Positions 18,222 through 27,442 of a stretch of 64,000 bases of DNA are shown here, one piece after another (positions within the stretch are counted from its first letter, which is position 1; every line of letters begins with the position of its first letter). The DNA is from Paenibacillus kobensis NBRC 15729. GTDB taxonomy: Bacteria; Bacillota; Bacilli; Paenibacillales; Paenibacillaceae. The stretch spans positions 1 through 64,000 of the forward strand of contig NZ_BILZ01000028.1 in NCBI RefSeq assembly GCF_004000825.1, given 5' to 3'. The translations under genes were made by a program, and so were the position numbers. The notes below the pieces were generated by a model that made no database searches, was not told the origin of the DNA, and was given only the letters and a program-made list of their open reading frames with translations.

Positions 18222-19222
18222 TTGCTCAGCACCTCCTTGCTGCCAGCACTATTGTCATACAGCCAGCAGGCTGTTTTATGATCGGGACCTACCCCTTCAA
18301 GAGGAGGAGACTCCACCGCACAGCGTGCCATCGCTGACTGGCAGCGCGGATGGAAGCGGCAGCCTTGCGGCAGCTGATGCAGCGAGGGTACCGTACCTGG
18401 AATTGTGTATAACGACTCCTCCCGCTCGCCGTCCATAGAAGGTACGGATCGGAGCAGACCCATTGTATAGGGGTGAGCAGGATGCTCGAAGAGGTCTTGA
18501 GCCGGACCATCTTCCACAATCACACCTGCATACATAACGGCAATTCGGTCGGCCATCTGTGCTGCAACGCCCATGTCATGCGTAATGAGCAAGATGGACA
18601 TGCCGAGATCGCGCTGCAGCGACCGAAGTAGGTCTAAGATTTGCGCTTGTACGGTCACGTCGAGCGCAGTTGTCGGTTCATCGGCGATTAGCAGATCAGG
18701 GCTGCATGCTAATGCGATTGCGATCACGACGCGTTGGCACATGCCGCCAGACAACTCATGCGGATACTGCTTCGCCCGAATGTGCGGGTCGGGAATGCCG
18801 ACCAGACGAAGCATGTCGACCGCCCTGCGCCGCGCCTCTGCGGCATTGGTCCGCTGATGCAGCCGAATGCTCTCGGCAATCTGTTCGCCGACAGAGAAGA
18901 CTGGATTAAGCGCCGACATCGGTTCTTGAAATATCATCGCCATCTTATTGCCGCGAATGCGCGACATCTCTTTCTGCGATTTGGTCGTCAGTTCCTCTCC
19001 GCCAAGTCGAATACTTCCCTCCGAAATCATGCCGCCTGCAAACTCTACAAGACGCATAATGGACAAGGAAGTGACGCTCTTCCCGCTCCCTGATTCTCCG
19101 ACGAGGCAAATCGTTTGCCCCCGATCAATCGATATTGTTACGCCCTCCGCTGCTTTCACAAGCCCTTGACCAGCCGCAAATCCTGTCGTCAGACTTCGAA
19201 CTTCGAGGAGTTTCTCCGCCAT
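18218..19222 (-). CDS. oppD: Oligopeptide/nickel ABC transporter ATP-binding protein (OppD-like)
   Basis: First ATPase of the transporter, 334 residues. Walker A GESGSGKS, signature [16 protein letters not shown] (Cys in place of the usual Arg/Lys), Walker [14 protein letters not shown]-loop LITHDMGV. The C-terminal extension contains [15 protein letters not shown]. Its ATG lies 34 bases inside the end of the OppC-like gene, with GGAAGGGAG upstream, so translation is probably coupled. It pairs with the OppF-like protein as a cytoplasmic heterodimer that powers import. Confidence 0.9.
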   Translation of the reverse strand: MAEKLLEVRSLTTGFAAGQGLVKAAEGVTISIDRGQTICLVGESGSGKSVTSLSIMRLVEFAGGMISEGSIRLGGEELTTKSQKEMSRIRGNKMAMIFQEPMSALNPVFSVGEQIAESIRLHQRTNAAEARRRAVDMLRLVGIPDPHIRAKQYPHELSGGMCQRVVIAIALACSPDLLIADEPTTALDVTVQAQILDLLRSLQRDLGMSILLITHDMGVAAQMADRIAVMYAGVIVEDGPAQDLFEHPAHPYTMGLLRSVPSMDGEREESLYTIPGTVPSLHQLPQGCRFHPRCQSAMARCAVESPPLEGVGPDHKTACWLYDNSAGSKEVLSK

Positions 19223-20187
19223 ATGCCCACTCCCTTCCGGCTCGGATGCGTCTGTTTTCTCGGATCAAGCGCATCCCGGATGCCGTCCCCTACGAAATTG
19301 ACGGCAAGCACCACTAGCAAAATGCATAAGCCCGGATACAATGCTTGAAGCGGATCGATCAGCATAAACTCCTGTGCGTTGCTTAACATAACTCCCCAGC
19401 TCGTGTCAGGAGCCTGTATGCCGAGACCGAGATACGAAAGAGCCGACTCGCTAAGAATGGCGCCGCCAACCATTAAAGTTGCCGTCACGATTATGGGAAC
19501 GGTCGAATTCCGGAGCAGGTGCCGTACGATAATGCCCGTATTCGATACGCCGATCGCCCTTGCCGCTTCGACATACTGCATCTCTCTCAATTGAAGGAAC
19601 GTGCCTCGGACGAGCCGGGCAACGCCCATCCAACTGGTCAGTGCAAGCACGATAATCATATAACTGAATTTCGAGCCGAAGAGAGCTAGAATAAGAATGT
19701 TCAAAAACAAGAGCGGTACAGCGTTCATAACGTCGACTAGCCGCATGAAACATACATCTATCCAACCGCCAAAGTAGCCGGAAACGGCACCGACCATTGT
19801 ACCGATCAGGACGGACGCGAACGCGACCGAGAAGCCGATAAGAAGCGATACTTGCCCGCTAACAAGCAGCCGCGACAAAATATCTCTTCCAAGCTCATCC
19901 GTACCAAGCCAATGATTGCCTGCGCCCGCCGGCAAATTAGCGCCGAGCAGATCGATAGCCGCGGGATCATACGGGGCGATGACCCGCGCCAGCAACGCCA
20001 AGATGATGAAGCAAACGAGTACAACTAGACCGGCTACTGCATAAGGATTGCGGATAAACTTCGAGGCGCCGTTCCTCCACATCCCAGGAGGCCTCCTCGA
20101 TACAGTCAAACCGCTAATGTTCGCACCGCCTTTCCAGCCGGGCTCCGCCGCCGGTTCCGGCTGGCGTTCACGAATCGTTAAATTCAT
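19189..20187 (-). CDS. oppC: Oligopeptide/nickel ABC transporter permease (OppC-like)
   Basis: Inner permease subunit of 332 residues. A cytoplasmic N-terminus of about 60 residues, a first helix (AVAGLVVLVCFIILALLARV), then the conserved WLGTDELGRDILSRL and the EAA loop around EAARAIGVSNTGIIVRHLL, which docks on the ATPases. The C-terminal motif LNFVGDGIRDALDPR is present as VNFVGDGIRDALDPR. I take the ATG at 20185-20187, because AAAGGAGG lies 9 bases upstream and it overlaps the OppB stop by 4 bases; an open frame 59 codons longer lacks such support. Confidence 0.92.
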   Translation of the reverse strand: MNLTIRERQPEPAAEPGWKGGANISGLTVSRRPPGMWRNGASKFIRNPYAVAGLVVLVCFIILALLARVIAPYDPAAIDLLGANLPAGAGNHWLGTDELGRDILSRLLVSGQVSLLIGFSVAFASVLIGTMVGAVSGYFGGWIDVCFMRLVDVMNAVPLLFLNILILALFGSKFSYMIIVLALTSWMGVARLVRGTFLQLREMQYVEAARAIGVSNTGIIVRHLLRNSTVPIIVTATLMVGGAILSESALSYLGLGIQAPDTSWGVMLSNAQEFMLIDPLQALYPGLCILLVVLAVNFVGDGIRDALDPRKQTHPSRKGVGIWRRNSSKFEV

Positions 20188-21155
20188 GCTGTGCTGCCTC
20201 CTTTGCGTCCCAATTGTACGCGAGGATCGACAAGCGCATATAGCAAATCCGCAATTAAATTGCCAAGGATGACCATAAAAGCGGTCACCAACGTAATAGC
20301 CATCAAGACCGAATACTCCCGGGCAAGCGCCATCTCGACGAACAACCGTCCCATCCCGGGCCAATTGAACACATTCTCGGTCAAGGTCGCCCCGCCTACG
20401 AGTATCGGCAAATCCAACCCGATGATCGTTATGATTGGGATAAGCGCATTGCGCAACCCATGACGGTACACGACTCGAACTTCATGAATGCCTTTGGCGC
20501 GTGCCGTTCGAATATAATCCTGCTGCAGCACCTCAAGCATGCTAGTGCGGGCATATTTGACATACCCCGCAAGAAAGCCAAGCGTCAACACTGAAACCGG
20601 GAGAACCAGATGAAGCAACAAATCGCCGATCTGCCCCTCCTTGTCCAGCGACCACATATCCGACAGCGGCAGCCAATCAAGCTTAAGAGCGAATAACTCC
20701 TGCAGCAGTATGCCGAACCAGAAGGTCGGCATCGCGAACCCAATATAAGAGATGAACGATGCCGTCTGGTCCGACCATCCGTATTCTTTCGTGCTGTTAT
20801 AAACACCCCACGGAATTGCAATGAGAAGCGACAGCAGCCATGCAGCACCCATTAGCACCATGGTATGTCCGACTGTCGGCCATAAAATATCTCCGACCGG
20901 CAGATGATTTTTGAACGTATAGCCCAGATCCCCTCGAAGCAGTCCGCCTACCCACTTCAAATATTGCTCCGGAATCGGCCTGTCGAGTCCGAGATGCTCC
21001 GCCTGAACCTTCGCCGCTTGCTGCGATAACCCGGGCGACAGAAACACCTTGGTCGGCCCGCCAGGAGCCGAATGAATTAGACCGAACGTCAACACCGTAA
21101 TGAGGAACATTACCACTGCCGATTGAACCAACCGCCTAATCAAATATTCGGTCAT
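20184..21155 (-). CDS. oppB: Oligopeptide/nickel ABC transporter permease (OppB-like)
   Basis: Permease subunit of 323 residues beginning MTEYLIRRLVQSAVVMF, the usual first helix of the DppB/OppB family. It has GDLGYTF after the first periplasmic loop, the EAA loop TARAKGIHEVRVVYRHGLRNALIP and the closing YALVDPRVQLG. The ATG at 21153-21155 follows GGGGAGGATGACGGGA, so the 9-codon longer frame is not used. A gap of 123 bases separates it from the binding-protein gene, and the remaining genes overlap, which is the usual operon layout. Confidence 0.92.
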   Translation of the reverse strand: MTEYLIRRLVQSAVVMFLITVLTFGLIHSAPGGPTKVFLSPGLSQQAAKVQAEHLGLDRPIPEQYLKWVGGLLRGDLGYTFKNHLPVGDILWPTVGHTMVLMGAAWLLSLLIAIPWGVYNSTKEYGWSDQTASFISYIGFAMPTFWFGILLQELFALKLDWLPLSDMWSLDKEGQIGDLLLHLVLPVSVLTLGFLAGYVKYARTSMLEVLQQDYIRTARAKGIHEVRVVYRHGLRNALIPIITIIGLDLPILVGGATLTENVFNWPGMGRLFVEMALAREYSVLMAITLVTAFMVILGNLIADLLYALVDPRVQLGRKGGSTA

Positions 21156-21278
21156 TCCCGTCATCCTCCCCCGCTGCTGCATGCGCAGCCGAAGGGGACG
21201 GATGAGTTCGGTACATCGCTATCGATGCGCTCATTCCGGCCCCTATGCGGCTTTTCCGGCTTGATCAATTCCGGTTTC

Positions 21279-23006
21279 TTACTTCGAATCGACCCACCAA
21301 TTGATGATGCGGTAGAAATATCCGTACGGCAGCGTCGGCTCCGGTTTGTCTTCTTCGGCGAATTTCACCTTCGGTCCGATTCCTTCCGGCAGTCCGTATT
21401 GGTACATAAAGACGTAAGGCAGATCGGCCGAAATTTCTTTGCCGACCTCGGCGTACACTTGCTTACGCGCGTTCTGATCAACAGTCGAGTAGCCGTCGAC
21501 CCATAGCTGGTCAAGCTTCTCATTCTTATACCAGCCTTGGTTCTGCCCGTTCGGCGGGAAATATTTGGACGAGAACGTCGACTCGCCATCCGGATCCGGA
21601 TTGTTGAGCGACCAGGACAGCAGGATGGCTTCATACTTGCCCGGCGTCAAATTCTGCTCGACCCACGCCGAGAAATCTATCGCCTTCGGCGTCACTTCGA
21701 TGCCTACGTCCTTCAAGTTCTGTTGAATGACAGCTGCAACCTGCTCACGGCGGCTGTTGCCGGCATTATACTGCAGCTCGAAAGCAAACCGCTTGCCGTC
21801 CTTGACAAGTATGCCGTCATCACCCGGCAACCAGCCATCTTCCGCCAACAGCTGTTTCGCTTTCTCCGGTTCATAGCCGTAATTGACGACTGCATCGCCA
21901 GGATCAGCCCAGGAGCCCGGCAGGAATGGGGCGTTCATCAGTTTGCCGGTTCCTTTTAGAATGTTGTCGACCATTCCTTGACGGTTGAGCGCGTAAGCGA
22001 TCGCCTGTCTTGTCTTCTGTGACGCGAACGGCACGAATTTATTTTTAAAATTATCCTCCTTAAAGTTAAACCCTAAATATTCGTACACAGGTCCCGGCGC
22101 CAGAATAACGTTGATGTCGCCTTTGTTCTTCACCGCTTCAACCTGTGTAACCGGAATTGCCTGTGTGAGATCGACATCGCCTTTGAGGAGCGCTTGCACT
22201 TCCGTATTCTGATCGGCGTACTGTTTAAACACAATCTTCTGAATATGCGGCTTCTGCCCCCAATAATTCGAATCGGCATCGAAATTCATACTCTGGCTCT
22301 GCTTCCACTCCGTCCATTTCCATGGCCCGTTCGTTACCGTCTTCGCCGGATCCGTGCCGAACGGGTTAGTCAGCAGCTCTTCTGGCTTCACGTCCTTCAA
22401 GACGTGTGCCGGCACAACCGCGCTTGCGAGCGCGTACTGAAAAGGTGCATATACTTGTTTCAGCGTGACTAGAACAGTCGAGTCATCTACCTTCTCGACC
22501 TTGTCTACTTTGTCGAATTGGCTTATTCCCGGAGAAGCCACCTTGGGATCTCGAATCGCATTAATCGTAAATACGACGTCGTCCGCTGTAACCGGCTGGC
22601 CGTCACTCCACTTCGCCGTGGACTTCAATTTGATCGTGTATGATTTACCGTCCTCCGAGATAATCGGCTTCTCTGAGGCGAGCGACCAAGGCTCCGCCGT
22701 AACGTTGCCCTGACGGTCCAAATCGTACAAGTTCGCGAAAATGAAAGTAGCGGCATCAGCGGAAGCCGTATCTTGAATAAAGAGAGGATTGACGCTGACG
22801 ATATCGGTGAATGTGCTAATGACAAGCGTCCCGCCGTCTACCGGCTTATTAGGATCGACAGTCTCCGCTGGCTTGTCGACCTGAGTGCTCTCCTCCTTCG
22901 GAGGCGTCTTCTCCGGTTCAGGATCATCAGACCCGGAACTGCAACCCGCCACCACAACCATGACCAACACGACGACCGACAACATGAACAGATTCCACTT
23001 CTTCAC
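21279..23006 (-). CDS. oppA: Extracellular solute-binding lipoprotein, family 5 (OppA/DppA-like)
   Basis: Binding protein of 575 residues that delivers substrate to the OppBC permeases. Signal peptide with lipobox VVAGC (Cys22), then an acidic linker rich in Pro, Glu and Lys. The mature protein has the family 5 signatures: KSTAKWSDGQPVTADDVVFT near the N-lobe, ARQAIAYALNR-like TRQAIAYALNRQG in the middle and PDPDGESTFSSKYF near the hinge. Family members bind oligopeptides, dipeptides, nickel or sugars, and the residues visible here do not decide between them. It starts at GTG 23004-23006. It is the first gene of the five-gene operon. Confidence 0.88.
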   Translation of the reverse strand: MKKWNLFMLSVVVLVMVVVAGCSSGSDDPEPEKTPPKEESTQVDKPAETVDPNKPVDGGTLVISTFTDIVSVNPLFIQDTASADAATFIFANLYDLDRQGNVTAEPWSLASEKPIISEDGKSYTIKLKSTAKWSDGQPVTADDVVFTINAIRDPKVASPGISQFDKVDKVEKVDDSTVLVTLKQVYAPFQYALASAVVPAHVLKDVKPEELLTNPFGTDPAKTVTNGPWKWTEWKQSQSMNFDADSNYWGQKPHIQKIVFKQYADQNTEVQALLKGDVDLTQAIPVTQVEAVKNKGDINVILAPGPVYEYLGFNFKEDNFKNKFVPFASQKTRQAIAYALNRQGMVDNILKGTGKLMNAPFLPGSWADPGDAVVNYGYEPEKAKQLLAEDGWLPGDDGILVKDGKRFAFELQYNAGNSRREQVAAVIQQNLKDVGIEVTPKAIDFSAWVEQNLTPGKYEAILLSWSLNNPDPDGESTFSSKYFPPNGQNQGWYKNEKLDQLWVDGYSTVDQNARKQVYAEVGKEISADLPYVFMYQYGLPEGIGPKVKFAEEDKPEPTLPYGYFYRIINWWVDSK

Positions 23007-23181
23007 CTAATCACCCCATACTCGAAAATGGTTGTGCTCTCGTGATGGCAGAAACTCTGTGTTGTATGCCCTTGGATAAGCCGTATTGTATCACTGCTTC
23101 CTTTATTTGAGAACATAAAAGTCGAAATATTCAGTCTTTTGTATCACTTTATAAACCATTTGTTAATGATGCACACTACTA

Positions 23182-23211
23182 TTGACTCACTCCCAATAAG
23201 AGGAATATAAT
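23182..23211 (+). promoter_or_regulatory. Sigma-A promoter of the serC T-box leader
   Basis: TTGACT (23182-23187), an 18-base spacer and TATAAT (23206-23211). Transcription would begin near 23218, just ahead of the T-box leader. Upstream, 23007-23181 is AT-rich and must also carry the divergent promoter of the opp operon. Confidence 0.8.
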
Positions 23212-23217
23212 AACTTC

Positions 23218-23430
23218 GAACTTCATTATCGCATTATGCCGATGACGAGCATCCAACTCCGAGGCGTTTTCGTCAAGAAGCTTGCGCCGTATGCGCATTC
23301 TGTCCTAAGCTAACCGGGTCCGCCCGTTACCGCGGATCAAAGATGGAGAACGATTGCTGTTCTTCGAATTTGGGTGGCACCGCGAGCATGCGCTCCTCGT
23401 CCCAATATGGGATGTGGAGCGCTTTTTTTG
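23218..23430 (+). promoter_or_regulatory. T-box riboswitch leader upstream of serC
   Basis: The diagnostic T-box core TGGGTGGCACCGCG lies at 23371-23384. Before it is a stem III-like hairpin AACCGGG-TCCG-CCCGTT (23312-23327). After it is an intrinsic terminator, GCGCTCC...GGAGCGC plus seven Ts (23390-23429). Uncharged tRNA would pair its acceptor end with the T-box and its anticodon with the stem I specifier, favouring the antiterminator. Because serC follows, the cognate tRNA should be tRNA-Ser; I could not place the specifier codon with certainty by eye. Confidence 0.92.
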
Positions 23431-23461
23431 TTTCACCCAATTTGCCTAGGAGGAATGCGAA

Positions 23462-24553
23462 ATGACGACAAGATTGTACAATTTTAATCCGGGACCGGCG
23501 GCACTGCCGCTTGAAGTGCTCGAAGAAGCGAAGGAAACTACGGTGCAATATGGCGGACGAGGCATCTCCATCATGGAGATGTCTCACCGCAGCAAGCCGG
23601 TTGAACAATTGGCCGCTGTAACGGAGCAATTGCTCCTGGAACTGATGGGGCTGCAGCAAGATCGCTATCGCGCGCTGTTCATGGGCGGAGGTGCAAGCGC
23701 TCAGTTCGCCATGCTGCCTCTTAACTTTCTGGCTGAAGGCCTTGCGGCGGATTATATTTTATCGGGCAGTTTCTCGGAGAAGGCACTGCAAGAAGCACAG
23801 TTTATCGGCAGCACCCGGAAAGCCGCTAGCACCAAGGATGAGCAGTGGCAACGCACTCCGGATGTGAGCAGCTTGCAAGTGAAAGCTGATACGGCTTACG
23901 TGCATATGACGACGAATAATACGATCGAAGGATCACGGTTCAATGTGTTCCCGGAGACGGGCGACGTTCCGCTTATTGCCGATATGACGAGCGATCTGCT
24001 CGGACGCGATATCGACTACAGACGGTTCTCGATGATCTATGCCGGAGCACAAAAAAACATCGGCCCTGCCGGCATTACCGCCGTCATCATCCGCAAAGAA
24101 CTGCTCGAGCGAGGCTCCAAGCACATCCCGCTTATATGGCGGTATGCTACTTACGCAAACAACGACTCGCTGTATAATACGCCGCCTGTACACGCATTAT
24201 ACTTGACCAATCTTGTGCTGCAGTGGACGAAGCGGCAAGGCGGCGTGAAGCAATTGGAAGCTGTCAACCGTGCTAAAGCCGCACTCCTCTACGATGCAAT
24301 CGATCAAAGCGGAGGCTTCTATCAAGGGATTATCGCTAAGGCTGACCGTTCGGATATGAACATTACTTGGCGGCTTGCGGACAAACAATTGGAGAGGCTG
24401 TTCGTGCAAGAGTCGGAGCAATATGGCTTCGAGGGGCTGGCTGGCCACCGCAGCGTCGGCGGCATTCGTGCATCGGCCTACAATGCCGTACCTGTCGAAG
24501 CATGCCAAGCATTAGCCGACTTTATGACCGATTTCCAGCTTCGGCACGGATAA
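23462..24553 (+). CDS. serC: Phosphoserine aminotransferase
   Basis: Class V aminotransferase of 363 residues, the usual size, that converts 3-phosphohydroxypyruvate and glutamate to 3-phosphoserine in serine synthesis. It opens with YNFNPGPAALPLEVL, the SerC signature. GGGASAQFAM forms the phosphate-binding turn, and the Schiff-base Lys is in YAGAQKNIGPAG. The C-terminal GLAGHRSVGGIRASAYNAV is also typical. GGAGG lies 8 bases before the ATG. Expression is set by the T-box leader directly upstream. It is monocistronic, with a terminator 10 bases past the stop. Confidence 0.97.
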   Translation: MTTRLYNFNPGPAALPLEVLEEAKETTVQYGGRGISIMEMSHRSKPVEQLAAVTEQLLLELMGLQQDRYRALFMGGGASAQFAMLPLNFLAEGLAADYILSGSFSEKALQEAQFIGSTRKAASTKDEQWQRTPDVSSLQVKADTAYVHMTTNNTIEGSRFNVFPETGDVPLIADMTSDLLGRDIDYRRFSMIYAGAQKNIGPAGITAVIIRKELLERGSKHIPLIWRYATYANNDSLYNTPPVHALYLTNLVLQWTKRQGGVKQLEAVNRAKAALLYDAIDQSGGFYQGIIAKADRSDMNITWRLADKQLERLFVQESEQYGFEGLAGHRSVGGIRASAYNAVPVEACQALADFMTDFQLRHG

Positions 24554-24560
24554 AAAAATA

Positions 24561-24592
24561 AGCGGAGCGATTTCATCAATCGCTCCGCTTTC
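24561..24592. terminator. Bidirectional terminator between serC and the cupin gene
   Basis: AGCGGAGCGA and TCGCTCCGCT pair around a 9-base loop, with an A-run on the left and TTTCTT on the right. It lies between two convergent stop codons and can end both transcripts. Confidence 0.85.
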
Positions 24593-24937
24593 TTATCCCT
24601 CTGCTGCAATTCTGTCGCCTCTGCTGTTAGGTGCAGAGATCACGAGAAACTCCACATCGCGGTCCGATTGATTCAGTAACCGGTGCGGGATTAATGGTGC
24701 GACCTCAATCCCCTCCTGCTCGTTCAATTGAATCTCTTTTCCGCCAATATCCATCGTTGCTGTACCGGATAATACGAAGAAAAATTGCCGTGCCTTCTCA
24801 TGATAATGTTTGACCTCGGAAGTATGGGCAGGCATTCGTTCGTGGATGACGCTGAGCCCCTCATTTTGGACCAAACGCCATCCGTCGCATTGATTTCCCC
24901 AAATGTAATGGGCAGCATCCTTTTTACTAATTTTCAT
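24593..24937 (-). CDS. Small cupin-domain protein
   Basis: Single cupin of 114 residues. The metal-binding motif 1 is present as HYHEKARQFFFVLSG (HxHx(3,4)E type) and motif 2 as PLIPHRLLN. The N-terminal SKKDAAHYIWGNQCDGWRL is shared by stand-alone Firmicute cupins of unknown role. It probably binds a divalent metal and a small ligand; no reaction can be assigned. I start at the ATG 24935-24937, which follows AAAGGGGAAG, rather than 6 codons earlier. It is convergent with serC and shares its terminator. Confidence 0.82.
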   Translation of the reverse strand: MKISKKDAAHYIWGNQCDGWRLVQNEGLSVIHERMPAHTSEVKHYHEKARQFFFVLSGTATMDIGGKEIQLNEQEGIEVAPLIPHRLLNQSDRDVEFLVISAPNSRGDRIAAEG

Positions 24938-24971
24938 GCTGTCTTCCCCTTTCATCCGCCGGTTTAATTAA

Positions 24972-25020
24972 GAAAGGCCCCCCTCTTGATGCTTGGATGC
25001 ACCGAGGGAGCGCCTTTCAC
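24972..25020 (-). terminator. Terminator of the fumarase gene
   Basis: On the minus strand AAAGGCGCTCCCTC and GAGGGGGGCCTTT pair around a loop of about 20 bases, followed by CTTAATTAA. It lies about 30 bases past the fumarase stop. Confidence 0.7.
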
Positions 25021-25050
25021 GAACAATAAATATATGAGTTCACCCAGGTA

Positions 25051-26604
25051 TTACTTGAACACCGGCTCTTTGAATTGCTCCAGCTTCGTGCGGGAGTCTT
25101 GCTCTACGTCGGCATGGAGGCTGTTGCCGTGCGAATCCATCGTGACGATCGCAGCAAAACCTTTGGTCTGCAGATGCCACATCGCTTCTGGAATGCCGAA
25201 CTCCTTCAAGAAATGAACGCCATTCACTTTCTTGAAGCATCTTGCATAATACTGAGCAGCACCGCCGATTGCGTTCAAGTAGACGCCGCCATGCTCTTGC
25301 AGCGCCTTGAGCGTCTTCGCTCCCATACCGCCTTTGCCGATTACAGCGCGAATGCCGAACTTCTTCATCACGTCGCCTTGGTAAGGCTCCTCGCGTATGC
25401 TCGTCGTCGGTCCAGCAGCCTTCACGTGCCACTCGCCATCCCGGTCTTGCATCATGACCGGACCGCAGTGATAGATGACGCCGCCATTAAGATCAATTGG
25501 AGAATCATGATTAATCAAATAGCTGTGCAGCGCATCGCGGCCCGTGTGCATTTCGCCTTCGAGTACGACGATATCGCCGACACGAAGCTCGCGTACTTGC
25601 GCTTCCGTAAGCGGCATCTTGAGATGAATTTCACGCGGTTCCTCATCCGTTGAAGCCGCAGTGACCGCTTCTGTCTCCTCGCTAGTCGAATTCATCGGCA
25701 GTTCCGATCCTTGAGGGTAGATCCATTCCTTCAGCTCGCCAGTCTGAGCATCGAGCAATACGCCCTGACGGCGGTACGCCCAGCAGTTGTACGCGACGGA
25801 GACGAAGAAGCTGGCAGGCAGACGGTTCATAACGCCAACTTTGCAGCCGAGCAGCGTAACCGCGCCGCCGAAGCCCATCGTACCGATGCCGAGCTTGTTC
25901 GCGTTGTCCATTACATATTCTTCAAGCTTGCGCAGATCTTCGATCGGATTCGTATCGTCGACGTGACGGAACAGCTGCTGCTTCGCAAGCTCATAGCCCG
26001 TCGTACGGTCGCCGCCGATGCCGACGCCGATAAAGCCAGCGCTGCAGCCTTGGCCTTGCGCTTGATATACCGCATGCATGATGCATTTGCGGATGCCGTC
26101 AAGATCGCGGCCTGCTTTGCCGAGGCCTTCGATTTCAGCCGGCAAGCTGTATTGAATATTTTTGTTCTCGCAGCCGCCGCCTTTCAGAATAAGACGAACG
26201 TCGACATCTTCCTTCTCCCATTGCTCGAAGTGAATGACTGGCGTTCCTGGGCCGAGATTGTCGCCCGTGTTCGCGCCCGTAAGCGAATCCACGGAATTCG
26301 TGCGCAGCTTGCCGTCTTTCGTCGCGCGCGCGATCGCGCTGCGGATCGCCTGCTTCATCACGATCTGGTTCGCGCCAATAGGCGTATGAACGACAAAGGT
26401 CGGCATGCCCGTATCTTGGCAGATCGGCGACACGTTGCATTCCGCCATTTCAATATTATCAGCGATCGTCGACAGGGACAGACCAGCGCGCGTAGCGCGG
26501 TCCTCCGCCTCTCTCGCCGCTTGGATCGCGACGCGAACGTCACCTGGAAGATTCGTAGAAGTCTCGACAATAAGTTTATAGACGCTATCTTCAAAATGCT
26601 GCAT
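25051..26604 (-). CDS. fumA: Class I (iron-sulfur) fumarate hydratase
   Basis: TCA-cycle enzyme that interconverts fumarate and malate using an oxygen-sensitive 4Fe-4S cluster. At 517 residues, the alpha and beta parts are fused. Three candidate cluster cysteines are visible: in SPICQDTGMP, in LKGGGCENKN and in TLLGCKVGVMN. SLTGANTGDNLGPGTP fits the substrate region. The beta half begins near residue 330 (REIHLKMPLTEAQVRELR) and holds GGVIYHCGPV and AAGPTTSIREEPYQ. The ATG at 26604 is the only convincing start, with GAGGAGC about 13 bases upstream, slightly far. It is divergent from the nucleotidase gene. A fumC elsewhere in the genome is possible but cannot be seen here. Confidence 0.94.
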   Translation of the reverse strand: MQHFEDSVYKLIVETSTNLPGDVRVAIQAAREAEDRATRAGLSLSTIADNIEMAECNVSPICQDTGMPTFVVHTPIGANQIVMKQAIRSAIARATKDGKLRTNSVDSLTGANTGDNLGPGTPVIHFEQWEKEDVDVRLILKGGGCENKNIQYSLPAEIEGLGKAGRDLDGIRKCIMHAVYQAQGQGCSAGFIGVGIGGDRTTGYELAKQQLFRHVDDTNPIEDLRKLEEYVMDNANKLGIGTMGFGGAVTLLGCKVGVMNRLPASFFVSVAYNCWAYRRQGVLLDAQTGELKEWIYPQGSELPMNSTSEETEAVTAASTDEEPREIHLKMPLTEAQVRELRVGDIVVLEGEMHTGRDALHSYLINHDSPIDLNGGVIYHCGPVMMQDRDGEWHVKAAGPTTSIREEPYQGDVMKKFGIRAVIGKGGMGAKTLKALQEHGGVYLNAIGGAAQYYARCFKKVNGVHFLKEFGIPEAMWHLQTKGFAAIVTMDSHGNSLHADVEQDSRTKLEQFKEPVFK

Positions 26605-26724
26605 AATCGTACGATTGCTCCTCTCTGGTCGCTTGACTCACTAAGCTTTATAATAGCATAGATAGCCGCTTACGGGTACGTAAGCATCGGCGGGAAAATC
26701 GTACGAAAAAGGAGAGAATACGCG

Positions 26725-27336
26725 GTGGACAGCGATTTTTTTGCGTATATGTACCGATTGAAGTATATTGAGCGCTGGAGCTTGATGCGCAATACAACGC
26801 GCGAAAGCGTCGCGGAGCATTCATTCCATGTCGGATTGCTGGCGCACATGCTGTGCGAGATTGGCAACCGGATGTTCGGCCAATCTCTGAACGCGGACCG
26901 GGCGGCTGCGATGGCGCTGTTCCATGATGCAACCGAAGTGTTCACAGGCGACATTCCTACACCGGTTAAACATCATAATCCGAAGATGCTTGCCAGCTTC
27001 CGTGAGATTGAGGCTATGGCTGCGGAACGGCTGCACAATATGGTGCCGGAGCCGCTTCGCGCGACATACGCCCCATTGCTCGGCATCGGATCCGAGACGA
27101 ATGGCGTGAACGATCCCGACCACGACCTCCGCCGTATGCTCAAAGCAGCGGATCTCCTCGATGCCTATTTAAAATGCGTATCCGAAGTCGCATCAGGCAA
27201 CCGTGAATTTGCTGTAGCCAAGACCGAGATTGAACATAAGCTGGCCAGCCTCGACATGCCTGAGGTCACTTGGTTTCTCGATCATCTCGCGCCGGGTCTT
27301 GGCCGTACGCTCGATGAGCTGAGCCGCAGTGAATAG
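26725..27336 (+). CDS. yfbR: HD-domain 5'-deoxynucleotidase (YfbR-like)
   Basis: Metal-dependent HD phosphohydrolase of 203 residues, like E. coli YfbR, which dephosphorylates deoxyribonucleoside 5'-monophosphates. The metal-binding set is visible: His in VAEHSFHV, His-Asp in ALFHDATEVFTGDIPTPVK and a late Asp in KAADLLDAY. The N-terminal YRLKYIERWSLMRNT is shared by the family. Translation starts at a GTG, with AAAGGAGAG 8-10 bases upstream. The next gene begins about 105 bases downstream on the same strand. Confidence 0.88.
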   Translation: MDSDFFAYMYRLKYIERWSLMRNTTRESVAEHSFHVGLLAHMLCEIGNRMFGQSLNADRAAAMALFHDATEVFTGDIPTPVKHHNPKMLASFREIEAMAAERLHNMVPEPLRATYAPLLGIGSETNGVNDPDHDLRRMLKAADLLDAYLKCVSEVASGNREFAVAKTEIEHKLASLDMPEVTWFLDHLAPGLGRTLDELSRSE

Positions 27337-27442
27337 TTTCCATCCAGCAATTGGATATGGTTCAACCTGCTTTTTGTCGTGTATAGTTTGATAGGTCTCT
27401 TTATACACCGCGATACACGATACAGAAGGGGGAACTATAAAC

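Noticed and set aside
23218-23430. SAM or other metabolite riboswitch before serC
   Set aside because: The TGGGTGGCACCGCG core is specific to T-box leaders.
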